From contig NC_088301.1 of assembly GCF_032854445.1 (NCBI RefSeq), positions 22,561,808 through 22,625,807 of the forward strand: DNA of 64,000 nucleotides. The letters are read 5' to 3'. Shown here in pieces: positions 1 through 46,549 of the stretch. Every line of letters begins with the position of its first letter. The stretch's first letter is position 1. The notes beneath the pieces are model-generated. The model worked only from the letters and a program-made list of their open reading frames with translations. It had not been told where the DNA came from and did not search any database. Both the position numbers and the translations under genes were made by a program. Origin of the DNA: Liolophura sinensis. Taxonomy: Eukaryota; Mollusca; Polyplacophora; Chitonida; Chitonidae.

Positions 1-552
1 AAATCTGATCTGCAAACACCATAAGCCCCTCCTCTTTTCAAGAAGGGGGCACAACAAACTAATTTCGTGTAGAAATTACGTGTATATCCCGTGCGGAATA
101 TGCAAAACATATAGCTATGGATCAAGCTGGCCTTTGAACATTATCAGGTTGAGAGATCACAAAATTAAACTGAACAAAAATTATATAAAAATTGGGCAAT
201 ATATTTGAAGGAGTTATGGCACAGGAGCCAACGACCAGTTATGGATTCAAGGAAATCATTAAATAAGCCAAACTTTGCGACACTGACGCCACTGAAGTTA
301 TGACAGTCTGAAATTACACAAAATGTACCCGCAGACAATATTTTATAAAAATGATTTATAGCTGTTACTGCACAGAAATCAACAACCAACGAGGATCATG
401 GAATTTACGAAATATTTTTGTATATAGGCATCGATCGAGCTAGATGTGAGGACTCGCACACTCGGCCTAAGATTCACGATTCTCTTCCAGTTAGTTCGCA
501 ATACATGAGCAAACCTTACCCACAATCGCTGGAAACACCCTTTTGAATAACA

Positions 553-600
553 GTTAATTCTTTTATTTATTTATTTGATTCGTTCTTTACCGCCGTACCA
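553..600 (-). mobile_element. SINE-A tail fragment
   Basis: TTTTATTTATTTATTTGATTC followed by TTTACCGCCGTAC; nothing further matches. Confidence 0.5.
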
Positions 601-1109
601 AACTCGAAAATCACGTTAGAAAGTTAGAGATCTGCTGAAAAACTGTTACAGTAGCAACAGATTTTTAAAAATGTCTTTTGCAAGACTTCCTCATCTGAGG
701 TCTCCTTTAGAGCACAGGAGTCACATGCATAACAATCGTCTGAAGTTATTGCCTTCAGCAAAATGGGTGGATCTACCGATTTGAACTGTCTGAAAAATAC
801 CTTTGGCCAACATATAATAAGCTATGTCAAAGTAAGTATCAGAACAAAAATGTCTACAATTTTGTCGAAGAAAAAAGCTCGCAATTTGAGCTTGACCTGC
901 ATCTGTCTTCCTAAAGACATGAAGGGTGTGCCACGCCTGAATTCTGAACAACGAACGGTCGGTTTTGAAACAGAAAAAACTCTGAAAAGCTGTGGAAGTC
1001 CAAAACAGAACAGAAACCACTACAGCGTTGCCAAAAATGGAAGTCATGTGTGAAGTCCTATCACAGATTCGGTATACTTCCAGAGAAATGTCTCCGTATA
1101 AGATTTTGC

Positions 1110-1330
1110 TTCTTTGATTTACGTTTAACGTCGCCTTAAACGTGTATTTTGGTCATATCAAGACAGGGTCTCCTTGAAGCAGGCCTGACCAATTGCTCGA
1201 CAGGAACGTCATGCCAAAGACACCGTACGGTACACGACCTTCCGAGCAGCCGCATTTTACTGACAATGCTGGTCAACCAGTACTTCGCCTATTTATCTTC
1301 TGCAGAGCTATTACCGATGTTTGATTGAAC
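1110..1330 (-). mobile_element. Probable tRNA-type SINE remnant
   Basis: The reverse complement contains GGAAGGTCGTGTACCGTACG, GTCTTTGGCATGACG and a tail CACGTTTAAGGCGACGTTAAACG, resembling the SINE-B tail. Boundaries are unclear. Confidence 0.5.
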
Positions 1331-1734
1331 CCCGCCCTGGTGAACACTATACGTGTGTAATGCTACTTACACACAACAAACATGACGAAGAGAGCCAAGG
1401 CAAACAAGGCACAGAACAACAGGGGAGATAACTGTCTCATATTCAGAATAAAGCTTTATTTGGAAGTGGTTACAAGTCTTGCTACATGTCCAACGATATT
1501 TTATATTTAAAAGAAATTAAACAAAAAAAAAAAAAACTTTAGCGGAGTTAAGATTACATCGTGATGTACAGAGGAAATGGGTTTGTATGAGATTTCTGAA
1601 ATTGAAGAAAAAGCAAATAAGAAGTGTAATTATGACAATTGTGCCTTTGACCTGAAAGAAAGAGGTTATGAACGGCTATATATACACTTACAGAGCCTTG
1701 CTGCACCAATGCTCAAGAATTCAATGATAATTTT

Positions 1735-1917
1735 TACAGAAAGTCTGTTGTCTGAGTGATGCTAGAATGTATTTTGTTATTATAACATAGTATTCTGTCT
1801 TATTCAAGATAATGTCCTGTTAGTCTAAAAAAAAATCTTTATGTTGAGTCAATAGAATAGAATTGAAAAGAAAATACATTCTAGCACGATTCAGACTTTC
1901 CATTAAAATTAACAGAT
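1735..1917. mobile_element. MITE-like element with inverted ends
   Basis: The left end TGATGCTAGAATGTATTTT is answered by AAAATACATTCTAGCACGATT at the right. The inner TTATTATAACATAGTATTCTG and TGTTAGTCTA blocks recur in inverse orientation at about 49765-49895. Short, non-coding, AT-rich. Confidence 0.6.
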
Positions 1918-2057
1918 TGTATTTGTTTTGTTGGGGTTTTTTTTTGAATGAAACAATGGAGGTACATTTGCTTTGGAAGTTCAGCATTTAATCAGGGTCT
2001 GGGAAAACTTGCTTAGAGCTTGGAGGTAAAAGTGTGTATTTGCTTTATAATTTTACA

Positions 2058-2245
2058 GCATTCAGTGAGGGCCCTGTAACAAACCATCACTGGAATACTG
2101 GCAGCCAGTAAGAATCTGGAGGTACAACTGCATTAGCATTCAGTGAGGGCCCTGTAACAAACCATCACTGGAATACTGGCAGCCAGTAAGAATTTTGAGG
2201 TACAACTGCATGAAAATTGTTAGCATTTAGTAAGGCCCTGGGGGT
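2058..2245. repeat. Tandem duplication, period 78 bp, 2.4 copies
   Basis: GCATTCAGTGAGGGCCCTGT recurs at 2058 and 2136, with a diverged third start at about 2223. It lies in the 3' flank of gene B. Confidence 0.85.
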
Positions 2246-3409
2246 ACATCAGCACTGCCATATAAAATTAGAAAACAAGGAGGCATATCTCCGTTGAAAT
2301 TTAAGTTGTGATTGATGAGATTTGCGGCAGCCTTTGAAGCACTGATCAGAGGTACTATAACATCGCCCTTTTAACATTCAGCGAGTATACGAGGTACACA
2401 GTTTTATCTGTAAGAAAATGTGTGGTGAGGATTTATTTCACGTTTTAGTTTACTAGACACAAATAATTATTAAAACACAAATGGAACCAGTGGAAGAGTG
2501 GATATATGTCAGTGAAACTTTGGTGATTTACTCTTTAGCAAGTTAATTGCTCGAGTCAGTATTCTGTAATCATAAAAAGTGCATGGGTGCAAATGACTGG
2601 CCTGCTTCCATGAGCACTGAAACTGCCAGCTTTCTGTTCCAAATGTACATGTAAAGCATAAGTGATCAGGTGACACTTGATGGAAAAATCATTAATGAGA
2701 AATGAATGGTGTGCTTTCATTTAAAAATTACAAAAAAAAAAGTTTGAAATTTAAAAGGAAAGAATAATCATATGCCTAAGTTTGTAAAAAAACTATGATA
2801 AACCCCATGATCAAGCCCATACATGAACGTGTGGTATGATCATGACAGATACACAAGGAGCTACTGACTCATACTGAGGAATAAGTTTTATGAAAGCCAT
2901 TCCAAATAATTAACAGCCTATTATATGTATATATAATTGTTTTGTTCGCCTAGATAAAAATCACATTGATTACATAGGGTATTCAGTATTACAGTTATAC
3001 TTTATGTCTACACAACAAGTTCATCTACATCTATACTTCTACTGCATAAAGTTTCATTTTGATCCCTCCCCCCCCCCTACCCCCCCCCTCCCCCAACAGG
3101 AAACAACTGTTAGCATGGCACGCCAAAGTCTTTGATTATAATAAAGACTTAACCTGTGTTAATTGTAAAAAAAAAATCATTTTTTGTTCAGAACACTATT
3201 CAGAAGGTATGCGACACAAGCTGCCTCTCAGGATGTACTCAATAGAGAAATGTACTCTCAGAGATCACAATCAACTATTTTTGAACTTCTCTTAGCTTTT
3301 CAAGATTTTCTTAGCTTTGCACATCAAAGTGCACAGTACACAAAGTGCAAATGTACAGAATGAATACTGCTTGACTCAATCTTTGTTTTTTAAATGGATG
3401 TAATGGTAC

Positions 3410-3585
3410 TAGACACAATTTGAGCCAATTTAGGTCAATGTTACCAGATAAAATTTGAGCCAATTTAGGTCAATGTTACCAGATAAAATTTGAGCCAATT
3501 TAGGTCAATGTTACCAGACAAAATTTGAGCCAGTTTAGGTCAATGTTACCAGACAAAATTTGAGCCAGCTCAGGTTACTAGCCAC
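3410..3585. repeat. Tandem repeat, 5 copies of 35 bp
   Basis: TGAGCC starts at 3421, 3456, 3491, 3526 and 3561. Unit core AATTTGAGCCAATTTAGGTC. The last copies are slightly diverged. Confidence 0.92.
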
Positions 3586-4734
3586 AAGACAAGCCAGAAA
3601 TCAGGAATGTATTATGGAAGAAATATAGGTTCTTTTATATACTTAAGACTGAAAACCTGTATAAACATTTACAAACCATATAAAATAGTATAAGATTCCA
3701 AAAATCATCAAAGTTATACAAGATTCACATTCATCAACTTTGTCAAAAAGGAAAGTATATTTGACAGACACTCAGCAGATCAACTTATTCTCCAATCAAA
3801 ATAATAAATATTGGTAATTTTGCAATAGAAAGCACCTTAAGCTTGGGGGTAAAACAGACATACCAAATTGTAACTTACAAAATTGACACATATTTTTGTG
3901 AGGTGAATTACAATAAAAATGATATTATTAAAACAGGAAAAGGACCCTCCAGTTTACAAAAAAATTAACTTGCTAATCGTAAAGAATGTCGGAATGTTCA
4001 TCAAGAAATATAATGACAGAAAATGTTACCATGAACAAAGAAAGTGTTCAAAAGTCACACATCATGAGAAACATTTATTAACCAATGAGTACCTGTACAA
4101 TATATTGAAGAAAACTTCATTTTATAAAAAAAAAAAAAAAAACACCAATCAAATCAAAATGATTTACATAGCAACAAATGTGTTTGTTGAAAATGTAGTT
4201 TGCCTGTGAACTCCATTAGGCCTTTGAAACCAACAGATCATCCAATAAAAAGGACCTACAATCATATAAGACCAGTGGAACAGGTATGTTTGTTTTTCCA
4301 GAAGCACACATTTTATGGTTCCAAAATGTGCAAAATTGTATTTCAGAAAAGTTGCTCATAGCTATAAAGGGGAAACAATTTCAATATATACAAAGTTATC
4401 TCCCATTTCCTAACATAAATAGGACCTTTCATATAGGAACCCATTTATTCACATATTGAACGATAGTGATAATGTAAATTTTCATACATCTATTTGCATA
4501 ATGTCACACTCTACCAACCAAAGCAATCAGCAATCACAGGTATTATCTACAAATCTCTGAATTTAGTCAGAGATTACAAGCACGATGGGACTTTACACAT
4601 ATTGCATGTATTTGCACCAGTTTTCAGTTCGATCAATCTAAGCAGATTATCATCAACACAAATCTCATTTCCAGTTCTTTCTCTCCAATACTGTTAATTT
4701 GTTTACATATATTTCATTCATGTGATGGCTAAAG

Positions 4735-4740
4735 TTTATT
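4735..4740 (-). terminator. Candidate poly(A) signal of gene B
   Basis: AATAAA on the minus strand about 370 nt after the stop codon. Several similar hexamers occur farther on, so the true site is uncertain. Confidence 0.25.
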
Positions 4741-5112
4741 CAACAAAATCTAGAAAAAAAAACTGACATCCTGTGAATGCATTGGTTTCATTAAAAGTAC
4801 ATCACATGATAAATAACTTCAAGAGTATAAAATTTACATAAAATCATCCAAAAGAAACAAATATATGTATTTGTATCAAATGTTAACAAATGTATACTCA
4901 TAAAGTCAATAATCTTTGAGACACTTTAAGATAAATAGTTTTATCTGGTACCTTATTGGCTGAAAATGGAATTGACAGATGTAGGCAAACAAATCAACTG
5001 CCTGCTTTCAAATCCAATATCCAAATATCGTAGAGCATCTCCTTGGCCATTGGTCAAAATTATTTGCATATTCAATACATTCAATACAATGTAAATTACT
5101 GGAATTATGGCA

Positions 5113-39185
<34,073 letters not shown>

Positions 39186-39436
39186 TGTTTGTATGACTGG
39201 TTCAAACAACCCTCCAGCAACTATGTTGTGGTACGACAATCGTCACTCAGGGACAATTCATTTAATACGGCAAAGCACCTTCACTTTCTCTTTTCAGTTA
39301 ATAATAACTTTCACTCCTGGCTCTCTGGTCATCTGAGACATCTGGCAGTCCACCTTCTACCCCTTAACTCGTCCACTCCTGTAGCTTTTGTCCGCAGCTA
39401 ATTTCTGTCTTTGCGCAAATCCATGCTTCTTCAAAT
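39186..39436 (-). other. Gene B 5' UTR part of the first coding exon, with two short uORFs
   Basis: A TTATTGCAG acceptor ends just right of 39436, so the start-codon exon probably spans 39436-39008. Two short upstream ORFs are visible: 39424-39398 (8 codons, MDLRKDRN) and 39341-39294 (15 codons, starting MSQMTREP). Both end before the MGNC start, which could lower translation. The exon boundary is inferred from splice consensus only. Confidence 0.6.
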
Positions 39437-40487
39437 CTGCAATAACAACATGAAGGGCACATGTGCATGTATAAAGGTATACACACAAATCTATACTGCA
39501 ATATCACACGTTCTGTGCTTTTTTATACAGATACTGCAAAATGTGCAAAACACTACATCTTAATTAGCATACAGTGTTTTGAGTAGTGTATGATATGAAA
39601 ATTCAATAATTTTATTTTTAAAAATGGTTGACACAAGTATTGAACTATTGATCTATCAGCTAAAATTACAGTATTTGTCTGCATGATGGTGCCAAATATT
39701 AAAGTACCTTGATTTCCAAATCTTTACATTAAAGGAGAAAACATTTCAAAAGTATTTCTCTTTCACTTATACCATGGGTGTAAAGTGTATGGCTGACTAG
39801 GGCTCCTAAAGTGACCCAGCACCCTATGAGGTAAAATTATAAATCTCCCGACTCGAAACCACCATGAGCTGTTCGACTACAAAAAAATTTACATGTACAC
39901 AGTGAATCTCATTAAATCATTTACCAGCACTGAAAAATATCTATATTTACATGATTGCACCTAGTGGCATACTGGTCAAATCTGTGCAAGGAAAATTAGG
40001 CAATATCTGCAGATCAATTCTCTGGCCTTAAAAACTGCATTCCTGTAAATTCAGGGAAAATTTACACAATGGCCAAAATTTTGCAACATGCACACTTTGC
40101 AATCAGTGGAAATTTTCTATGTGCACAGCTACATATGAGTGCACTGGAAGGAGCGTGCACCCTATATTTTTCGAAACCTGTTGAACAACTAGTGAGCTGT
40201 ACATGTCCATTCACATCTATGGCCTCACCTAAACACATGTGATTCATCAAAATAAAATACATGTATCTTGGGCCAGCTGTTATATAAAATCATTATCACA
40301 TCTGAAGATGATCATGTTGACATCTGGTACAGTGTAAATTCATGATTTAAACAAGTGTGTCTAATGTACATTTATATATGGCAGATCCACATGGGTAAAT
40401 CGTTTTATATAAAATATACAAGTACTTACTAAAATATGTTAAATCCAAACTTAATGCATACAACAGAAACAAGGATTGTGGGATTCA

Positions 40488-40582
40488 ATTCATTTAATTA
40501 TTTGACCGGTGTTTAACGTGGCACTAAGGTAAAATGATGGTAATCAGTTAGAGGAAATCAGAGAGCTTACAGACCTGTAAGA
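40488..40582 (-). mobile_element. SINE-A, very diverged fragment
   Basis: TTTAATTATTTGACCGGTG and GTTTAACGTGGCACTAAG are still collinear with the tail; the rest is poorly matched. Confidence 0.5.
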
Positions 40583-41127
40583 GATGAAATGAATTTAGTT
40601 CACTGATTACACAAAAGCTTGTATTTATCCAGGTTTAAAACACTATATGATAAAAGTTACAGTCAAATCACAACATGACAGACAAACTGGCAAGCACAAG
40701 ATATGAGCCACAGATCACAGTGGTGTGACTCACTGCGGTCATGACAGATGAAATCAATTATCAAGATATCAACATGCACAAGGCATTTTTTTTTTACCCA
40801 AAATCTAACACCAGTACTGTGACTTATCAATTAGAAGGTGTGGAGAAAAAAAAACTGAATGTTTGTTTGCATCTATTCTATCATAAAAAAAACAAAAATT
40901 GCTGTGAAGAAATAGGACATTTTATTATACAGAATAGCCCTCTTTTTATAATATGACCACAACATGCAGGGAACATTTCATCTTGTACTTAATTAATGCT
41001 GCACACATTTATACTATCACTGTATTTTGTTAATATAGACACAGGTGTATATGATGCCTGAGAAACTACACTGTGGACATTCACCATAATCACTGCATGA
41101 GGTATAATGGGCTATATGTACATACTA

Positions 41128-41583
41128 ACATGCATCTGTCCATCATACACATGTACATGTACATGTAACATGCATCTGTCCATCATACACATGTACATGT
41201 ACATGTAACATGCATCTGTCTATCATACACATGTACATGTAACATGTAACATGCATCTGTCCATCATACACATGTACATGTAACATGCATCTGTCCATCA
41301 TACACATGTACATGTAACATGCATCTGTCTGCATCTGTCCATTCATACACATGTACATGTACATGTAACATGCATCTGTCCATCATACACATGTACATAC
41401 CAACATGCATCTGTCCATCATACACATGTACATGTACATGTAACATGCATCTGTCCATCATACACATGTACATACCAACATGCATCTGTCTATCATACAC
41501 ATGTACATGTACATGTAACATGCATCTGTCTATCATACACATGTACATGTAACATGCATCTGTCCATCATACACATGTACATA
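41128..41583. repeat. Minisatellite with ATGCATCTGTC and ACATGTACATGT blocks
   Basis: About a dozen units of 30-45 bp combining AACATGCATCTGTCCATCAT with variable runs of the self-complementary ACATGTACATGT. ORFs on both strands here (MYMCMMDRCM-type) are repeat artefacts. It lies upstream of the gene B start-codon exon, in the likely 5' UTR intron. Confidence 0.9.
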
Positions 41584-41785
41584 TGTACCCTTTATACTCA
41601 AAATCCTGAACATTCATCCATAAATGAGCTTTAATTAGCATGATAATTCACAAGCATATTAAACTTTAGTCTGAAAAGGACAAAATAACATTAAGAAGAG
41701 CGTGTGATATCTTGGTTACATAGAATTAGGAGTATCAATGGTTTTTTTTTCTTTTTTGACTGAATTATCCAAAAAATTATACATG

Positions 41786-41935
41786 TATTTATTTATTTAT
41801 CTGATTGGCGTTTTACGTCATACTCAAGAATATTTCACTTATACAACAGCAGCTAGCATTATGGTGGGAGGAAAGCGGGCAGAACCCGGTGGAAAACCCA
41901 TGACCATCCGCAGGTTTCTGTCAGACCTTCCCGCG
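41786..41935 (-). mobile_element. SINE-A, 5' truncated, with 10-bp target-site duplication
   Basis: Flanked by ATTATACATG at 41776-41785 and 41936-41945. It lies just right of the ACATGTAC minisatellite. Confidence 0.88.
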
Positions 41936-42385
41936 ATTATACATGCATAAATATGTACCAGTATTTAAATTACAAAACTGTTGCTCCCTCTCTAACCTGT
42001 CAAATTTATGTTTACTCTTTGACTGTTGTTTAATGAATGACACGCATGCATTTTATAGTGCTGTGTTATACATGTTGTAAACCTACCACAAAACACATGT
42101 ACAGCAGTGCCAGTCTTAAGATTAAGACTTAAATTTAAATAGTACCTTAATCAGCTAGTGGATATTTCAGTTTAGATTTGCTGGTCACTTCACAGTGCTG
42201 TTGTTTTGCAATACGCACCTTATCGACATACAAATCGACGTGGAGCATATGTATTTTTAGGGGGAAAATTTTTCATTCAAAATGATTCTAACAAATTTCT
42301 TCTACCCTAACATCCTACACATATCATAAATTCGTGTTCTCTGTGGTTTGGTAAGAATCGTCAGTCAAAACAGATTAAGTTCTGG

Positions 42386-42481
42386 TTTTATTTATTTATT
42401 TATTTATTTGGTTAGAGTTTTACGCCGTACTCAAGAATATTTCACTTATACGTCGGCGGACAGCATCCTGGTGGGAGGATC
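42386..42481 (-). mobile_element. SINE-A, 5' truncated
   Basis: (ATTT)n tail, GTTTTACGCCGTACTCAAGA, ending after CTGGTGGGAGGATC. Upstream of the gene B start-codon exon. Confidence 0.85.
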
Positions 42482-42719
42482 ATTTTTGAATCAGAAAGTA
42501 ATTGTGCTTTAAGTCTTTCCACAGCAGGACAGGATGGCTCAGCAATAAATGTGAGTGTCAGTGGGGGTAGGACGGGGTTGAGGGTGTAGTAGTTGTGCTA
42601 ACCTCGCCTGGCGTATATGAACAAAGAGTCTAAGATAACTCCACATTGGTGATCAGATGCATACATGATTCCGATAATCAAGATGTACGATAATCTCAGA
42701 TAAAAGGAAATATAAAAAA

Positions 42720-42860
42720 TTATTTATTTATTCGATCGTCATGCTCAAGAATTTTTCACTTATACTTTGGCGGTCAGTTTTACAGGTGGCAGAAACTGGA
42801 CAGTCTGTGTTAGAGCTCAAACCAATTGGCAAGTTACAGCCAAACTTTCCCATTTACACG
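42720..42860 (-). mobile_element. SINE-A, diverged fragment
   Basis: TTATTTATTTATTCGATCG, ATGCTCAAGAATTTTTCAC, then weakly matching body. Confidence 0.6.
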
Positions 42861-43731
42861 TGACAAATATGCACAATATATTGATGGTTCCCGAAAGGTG
42901 GCTGTCAACGCATGTTAGCCTGCATACATCAAGGCCCTACCAACAGTGAGACCGAAGAAATCTACAAATTCCCTGCCCAAGGCCGGATTTGAATAAACAC
43001 CTTGTGTATCCTGAAAGTGAGAAAGAAAAGTATAACACTGTATATGCAATTATTATTATTACAAGTCTGGAGTTGATATGGAGTCCTATCTGGAATGCAT
43101 GTGTATGTCACATCTAAAGGTTAGCAGCATTTATACTGGTACTATTGGACATAATTCAGTTCATGGCTAATATTATTAGAGTTACTTAATGTTGAACTAA
43201 CTTAAGACTGCACATGTATTTACTGTACATATGGGGTGGGGGTCAGGGCATGGGGGTATATATAATATTAATTTACAAAAATTTGGGGTGGTGGCCAGGG
43301 GTGAATATCTATCAACCCACAACCACCACAACTTGAATGCATCTGTAAATGTATCTGTAAATAATATGCCATGCATGCATTGATATTTGTTAGACTAGAA
43401 TTTTTTACATACTTACAAGTCTTTACCTCTATTACTTCGCTCAATGAACGTTTGACGTATAAAACCCTTTTAATACAGGCGACGCTACATGATTATGCTT
43501 CTACGGGTCTAATTTCGAACTCACATCTTAAGTTCACGAGCAATGTTACATATGCTGACACATAAAGTTGCAAACTGGACATTGTACCTTTATTTTAACT
43601 TCCTTTTTGACAGAATGTTAAAAACGTTAGATATAGTCATACATAAGCTACCACTGGCTGCAATGTACAATGCTGTACAGGCCTTTACTGTATTCGGTAT
43701 ATAAACAGGCGGCATACATTAAATATCGTTC

Positions 43732-43845
43732 CCGCGGGCTCTGCCCGATTTCCTCCCACCATAATGCTGGCCGCCGTCGTATAAGCGAAATAGTCTTAAG
43801 TGCGGCGAAAAACACCAATCAAATAAGTAAGTAAATAAATAATAT
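43732..43845 (+). mobile_element. SINE-A, 5' truncated, beside the candidate gene B first exon
   Basis: CGGGCTCTGCCCGATTTCC through CAATCAAATAAGTAAGTAA. It lies about 130 bp left of the candidate donor at 43979. Confidence 0.85.
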
Positions 43846-43978
43846 ATCGTACCTTACACAGTTACAGAAGCTAAAAGAAGTGATTGTAGACTGCACCGCT
43901 TGCCCAGCGCACTTCGAACTTTGTCAACTTTTAATCTGCAAAGACAGGATAAAGCAATACACGACGAATGATACTTAC

Positions 43979-44076
43979 ATTGGTAGATTTACACATCAAG
44001 GCAAAGACAAGCGGAATTTCTGGCGATGTGGTGTCATTTTCTGCCAGCTTTCATGAGTTCACTTCGCTTAAGTCTA
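43979..44076 (-). other. Candidate non-coding first exon of gene B
   Basis: A strong donor (AT/GTAAGTAT) lies at 43979/43978 on the minus strand, 4.5 kb upstream of the acceptor at 39436. The right edge is a guess placed about 30 bp below a TATA-like box. A few ATGs occur, one opening a 6-codon uORF. Confidence 0.35.
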
Positions 44077-44105
44077 CCAGGAAGTACCGTCCCCTTCTCA
44101 AGAGA

Positions 44106-44112
44106 TATTATA
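44106..44112 (-). promoter_or_regulatory. TATA-like box, candidate gene B promoter
   Basis: TATAATA on the minus strand just upstream of the candidate first exon. A short GC-rich, CTCF-like motif lies immediately farther upstream. Confidence 0.25.
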
Positions 44113-44116
44113 CACA

Positions 44117-44130
44117 GCGCCCCCTACCGG
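44117..44130 (-). promoter_or_regulatory. CTCF-like motif between the two kinase genes
   Basis: The minus strand reads CCGGTAGGGGGCGC, which matches 13 of 14 positions of the CTCF core consensus CCASYAGRKGGCRC as I know it. It sits at the putative gene B promoter. Binding is not shown. Confidence 0.35.
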
Positions 44131-44967
44131 CTCACCAGTGAACTAGGTTTGACAGGGCATACACGCACACGTCCATGTAAATGTACACAAGCCTAAATCC
44201 TTGTGCTACATGTGTACGCTTAAGAGCACATACTTTAGTTGCCTTAGTCAAAATTTATCGATCATAATTAGAAACGCTGTATGCTGTGACACAGAGCCAG
44301 TTCCATGCAACAGTGTCTCACAGAACACATGGGCCAACATTTATACATTCACAGTCTTATGTTCAACAAAACTTCTTCACACCGTTTTTTTCCATTGTCA
44401 GAAAAGAAACTCTGTAGAGTCATAAATTTCAACGCTTGTGGTATTTTGTTTATTTCTGGTAGGTCGTTCCATTTCAAATCATTTATTCACCACAATATTC
44501 ACAATGTCTTTATGCATGGTGCCCGTTATGAATAAAGACCGAAATAAATACCCGACCAAGGGGCTTACTCCGTCCCACAACTGACTATACCGCAATGGAC
44601 ATGTACAATGTTCTTACTAATGATGAACATATGTTGGTGTTTGTTTAATCCTGAATGTTAATTAGTTAGCTAAATATAACAATAAAGTAGGCCTATGAAC
44701 TTCATATATAAACTTTATTGAAAGAAATTGAATTGTAGTTAATTAATTTTTAAGGCCTTAATTAATTGGTATCTATAACAGTAACAATAAAAAAGTTTCT
44801 GTAGTAAAAGACGTAGAATATTGTGTTCATTCTATAAATGAATGTCCTACATATATGCTCGAAATCAGGAAACGGCAACATTTAATTAAATAGATGTACT
44901 AGCATGTGTTAAGATTTAAGCCCCAAAAATGTACAGTTTAAACTCTTTCCTGTTCGTATTGTGTTTT

Positions 44968-44997
44968 TTTTGTTTGTTTGTTTGTTTGTTTGTTTTC
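44968..44997. repeat. (TTTG)n microsatellite
   Basis: Seven or so TTTG units in the intergenic interval between the two kinase genes. Confidence 0.85.
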
Positions 44998-45195
44998 TTT
45001 AAGCACTTGCAAGTTATGACCTAAATCATAAGTTGCTAATTGACAAATAATAGTTTAGGAGGACAACTGGCCGAATGAAATAGCAGGTTCGGTTCCAACT
45101 TCCCAGGTACAATTTGTGATCCGCACTGTGTTCCAAGGTCGGGGTGGTTAGCTTGCACGCCTTGCAAGGTCCCCCCACCCCACCCCACCCCCACC

Positions 45196-45275
45196 TCCCA
45201 CCACCATAGGCCTACAATGCTGGCAGCCGTCGTATAAGTGAAATATTCTTGTGCACGGCGTAAAACACCAATTAA
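45196..45275 (+). mobile_element. SINE-A, 3' fragment
   Basis: CACCATAGGCCTACAATGC and GGCGTAAAACACCAATTAA, after a C-rich run. Intergenic. Confidence 0.78.
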
Positions 45276-45702
45276 CGCCTAGATATCTGGCCACCAATAT
45301 CAGGCGCGGGTTTATGAAAGCAAAAGAGCCCCCTATGCACTGTCTTGTCCATTCCGCGTGATTTGGCTTAACTGTAATTTTTCTACCTGGCTATGAGTTA
45401 CAACATTCAACCCTCCAGCCAAAAAGATTGGAACTTAATCCTGCTATTCAGGACAGTCAAATAGAACAGCCTACATTTTACATTCAGATTTGAAAGAGCC
45501 ACTTCCCTGTTGAGAAAAAAACCTTTTATGTAGGACTACGTATAGTGGTAGCTTCATAGATACCCCTATATTGATCTAAGGCGGCCTGTGCTCACCTCAG
45601 ATGTATTTACCAAGAATATCCTTTAAAGGCTGCGTATATACATGAAAAGTTTGTTTTGTATTTGTTATTATGCAGTTGACTATGTTGGCTGATAGCGTCC
45701 AT

Positions 45703-45727
45703 TTTTTTTTTTTTTTTTTTTTTTTTT
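45703..45727. repeat. Poly(T) tract
   Basis: A run of about 25 T in the intergenic interval. It could be the poly(A) tail of an old minus-strand retrocopy, but nothing recognisable adjoins it. Confidence 0.8.
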
Positions 45728-46288
45728 ATCGCCATTCAATCCGTATACCGGTATCCACACTGCAAAGTATACATCCAAAGTATACGTTCGTTGTACATCA
45801 CTGCCACCACTTTGCAAAATTTGCACAGAAATCTTGGACAACGCCGAGGTCACTGATGTTACGGTGATGAGGCAAAAAGTGATGTCAGAAAATGCAAAAC
45901 CTTTTTTTTTTTCACATATACATTCTGTTTACCTAAAGTATTCATTATTTGATTTAAACCAACACGTAAGAGCGATTTTATTGCTGAATGCTGCTTATAA
46001 ATAGGACAGCGGTGGTGAGGCTAAGGCTAAAAAGCCTATACGTGTGTCGCTCAGGCTTCAAAGGTCAAGCTTACCTAGCGGTGATATAGGGATGAAAAGC
46101 CAGCGAACAGAGTGACTCCTGCATGTGCTGTATGGAGCGTAGGGTACGACTGCTGCGATATCGTGTTTCGGGTTTCCCTAAGATAGCGTATATCAGGATC
46201 TCGCCATAATTCTATATTAAACGCTGATTTAAAGGGTTATCAAGCGCGTAAAAACAAAGTGAATTTGGCGTTTAGATTTGTTTCTATC

Positions 46289-46549
46289 CCTCTTCCTTGG
46301 CTCAGTCGGTTAGCGCGCTAGCGCAGCGTAATGACGCAGAAGCCTCTCACCAATGCGGTCGCTGTGAGTTCAAGTCCAGCTCATGCTGGCTTCCTCTCCG
46401 ACCGTAAGTGGGAAGGTCTTACAGCAATGTGCAGATGCGGATGGTCGTGGGGTTCCCCCGTGCTTTGCCAGGTTTCCTCCCACCATAATGCTGGCCGCCG
46501 TCGAATAAGTGAATATTCTTGATTACAGCGTAAAACACCAATCAAATCA
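46289..46549 (+). mobile_element. SINE-A, full length (best example)
   Basis: tRNA-like head with A-box TTGGCTCAGTCGGTTAGCGC and B-box GTTCAAGTCC (46368-46377), then a conserved body (GGTTTCCTCCCACCATAATG) and 3' end GCGTAAAACACCAATCAAAT. The body resembles what I recall of the MetaSINE superfamily; that assignment is uncertain. Confidence 0.9.

Larger units (their letters stand above)
1..5112. other. 3' flank of gene B
   Basis: AT-rich sequence without a supported gene. It contains SINE scraps, a MITE-like element, two tandem repeats and a C-run (about 3064-3096). ORFs up to 108 codons (for example 721-1047 and 763-1053 on opposite strands) show no recognisable protein and overlap each other. 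The part nearest 5112 should include the gene B 3' UTR. Confidence 0.6.

Noticed and set aside
721..1053. ORFs of 108 (minus) and 96 (plus) codons
   Set aside because: Mutually overlapping, not recognisable, and without supporting start or splice signals.
39186..39239. An N-terminal extension of gene B upstream of MGNC
   Set aside because: The frame is open for a few codons but has no ATG there, and MGNC is the typical acylation start of the family.
41143..41552. Overlapping ORFs rich in Met, Tyr, Cys and His on both strands
   Set aside because: They are translations of the ATGCATCTGTC/ACATGTAC minisatellite.
46289..46380. A tRNA gene (A- and B-box present)
   Set aside because: The same head occurs in multiple diverged copies joined to the same SINE-A body, so it is the Pol III promoter of a retroposon.
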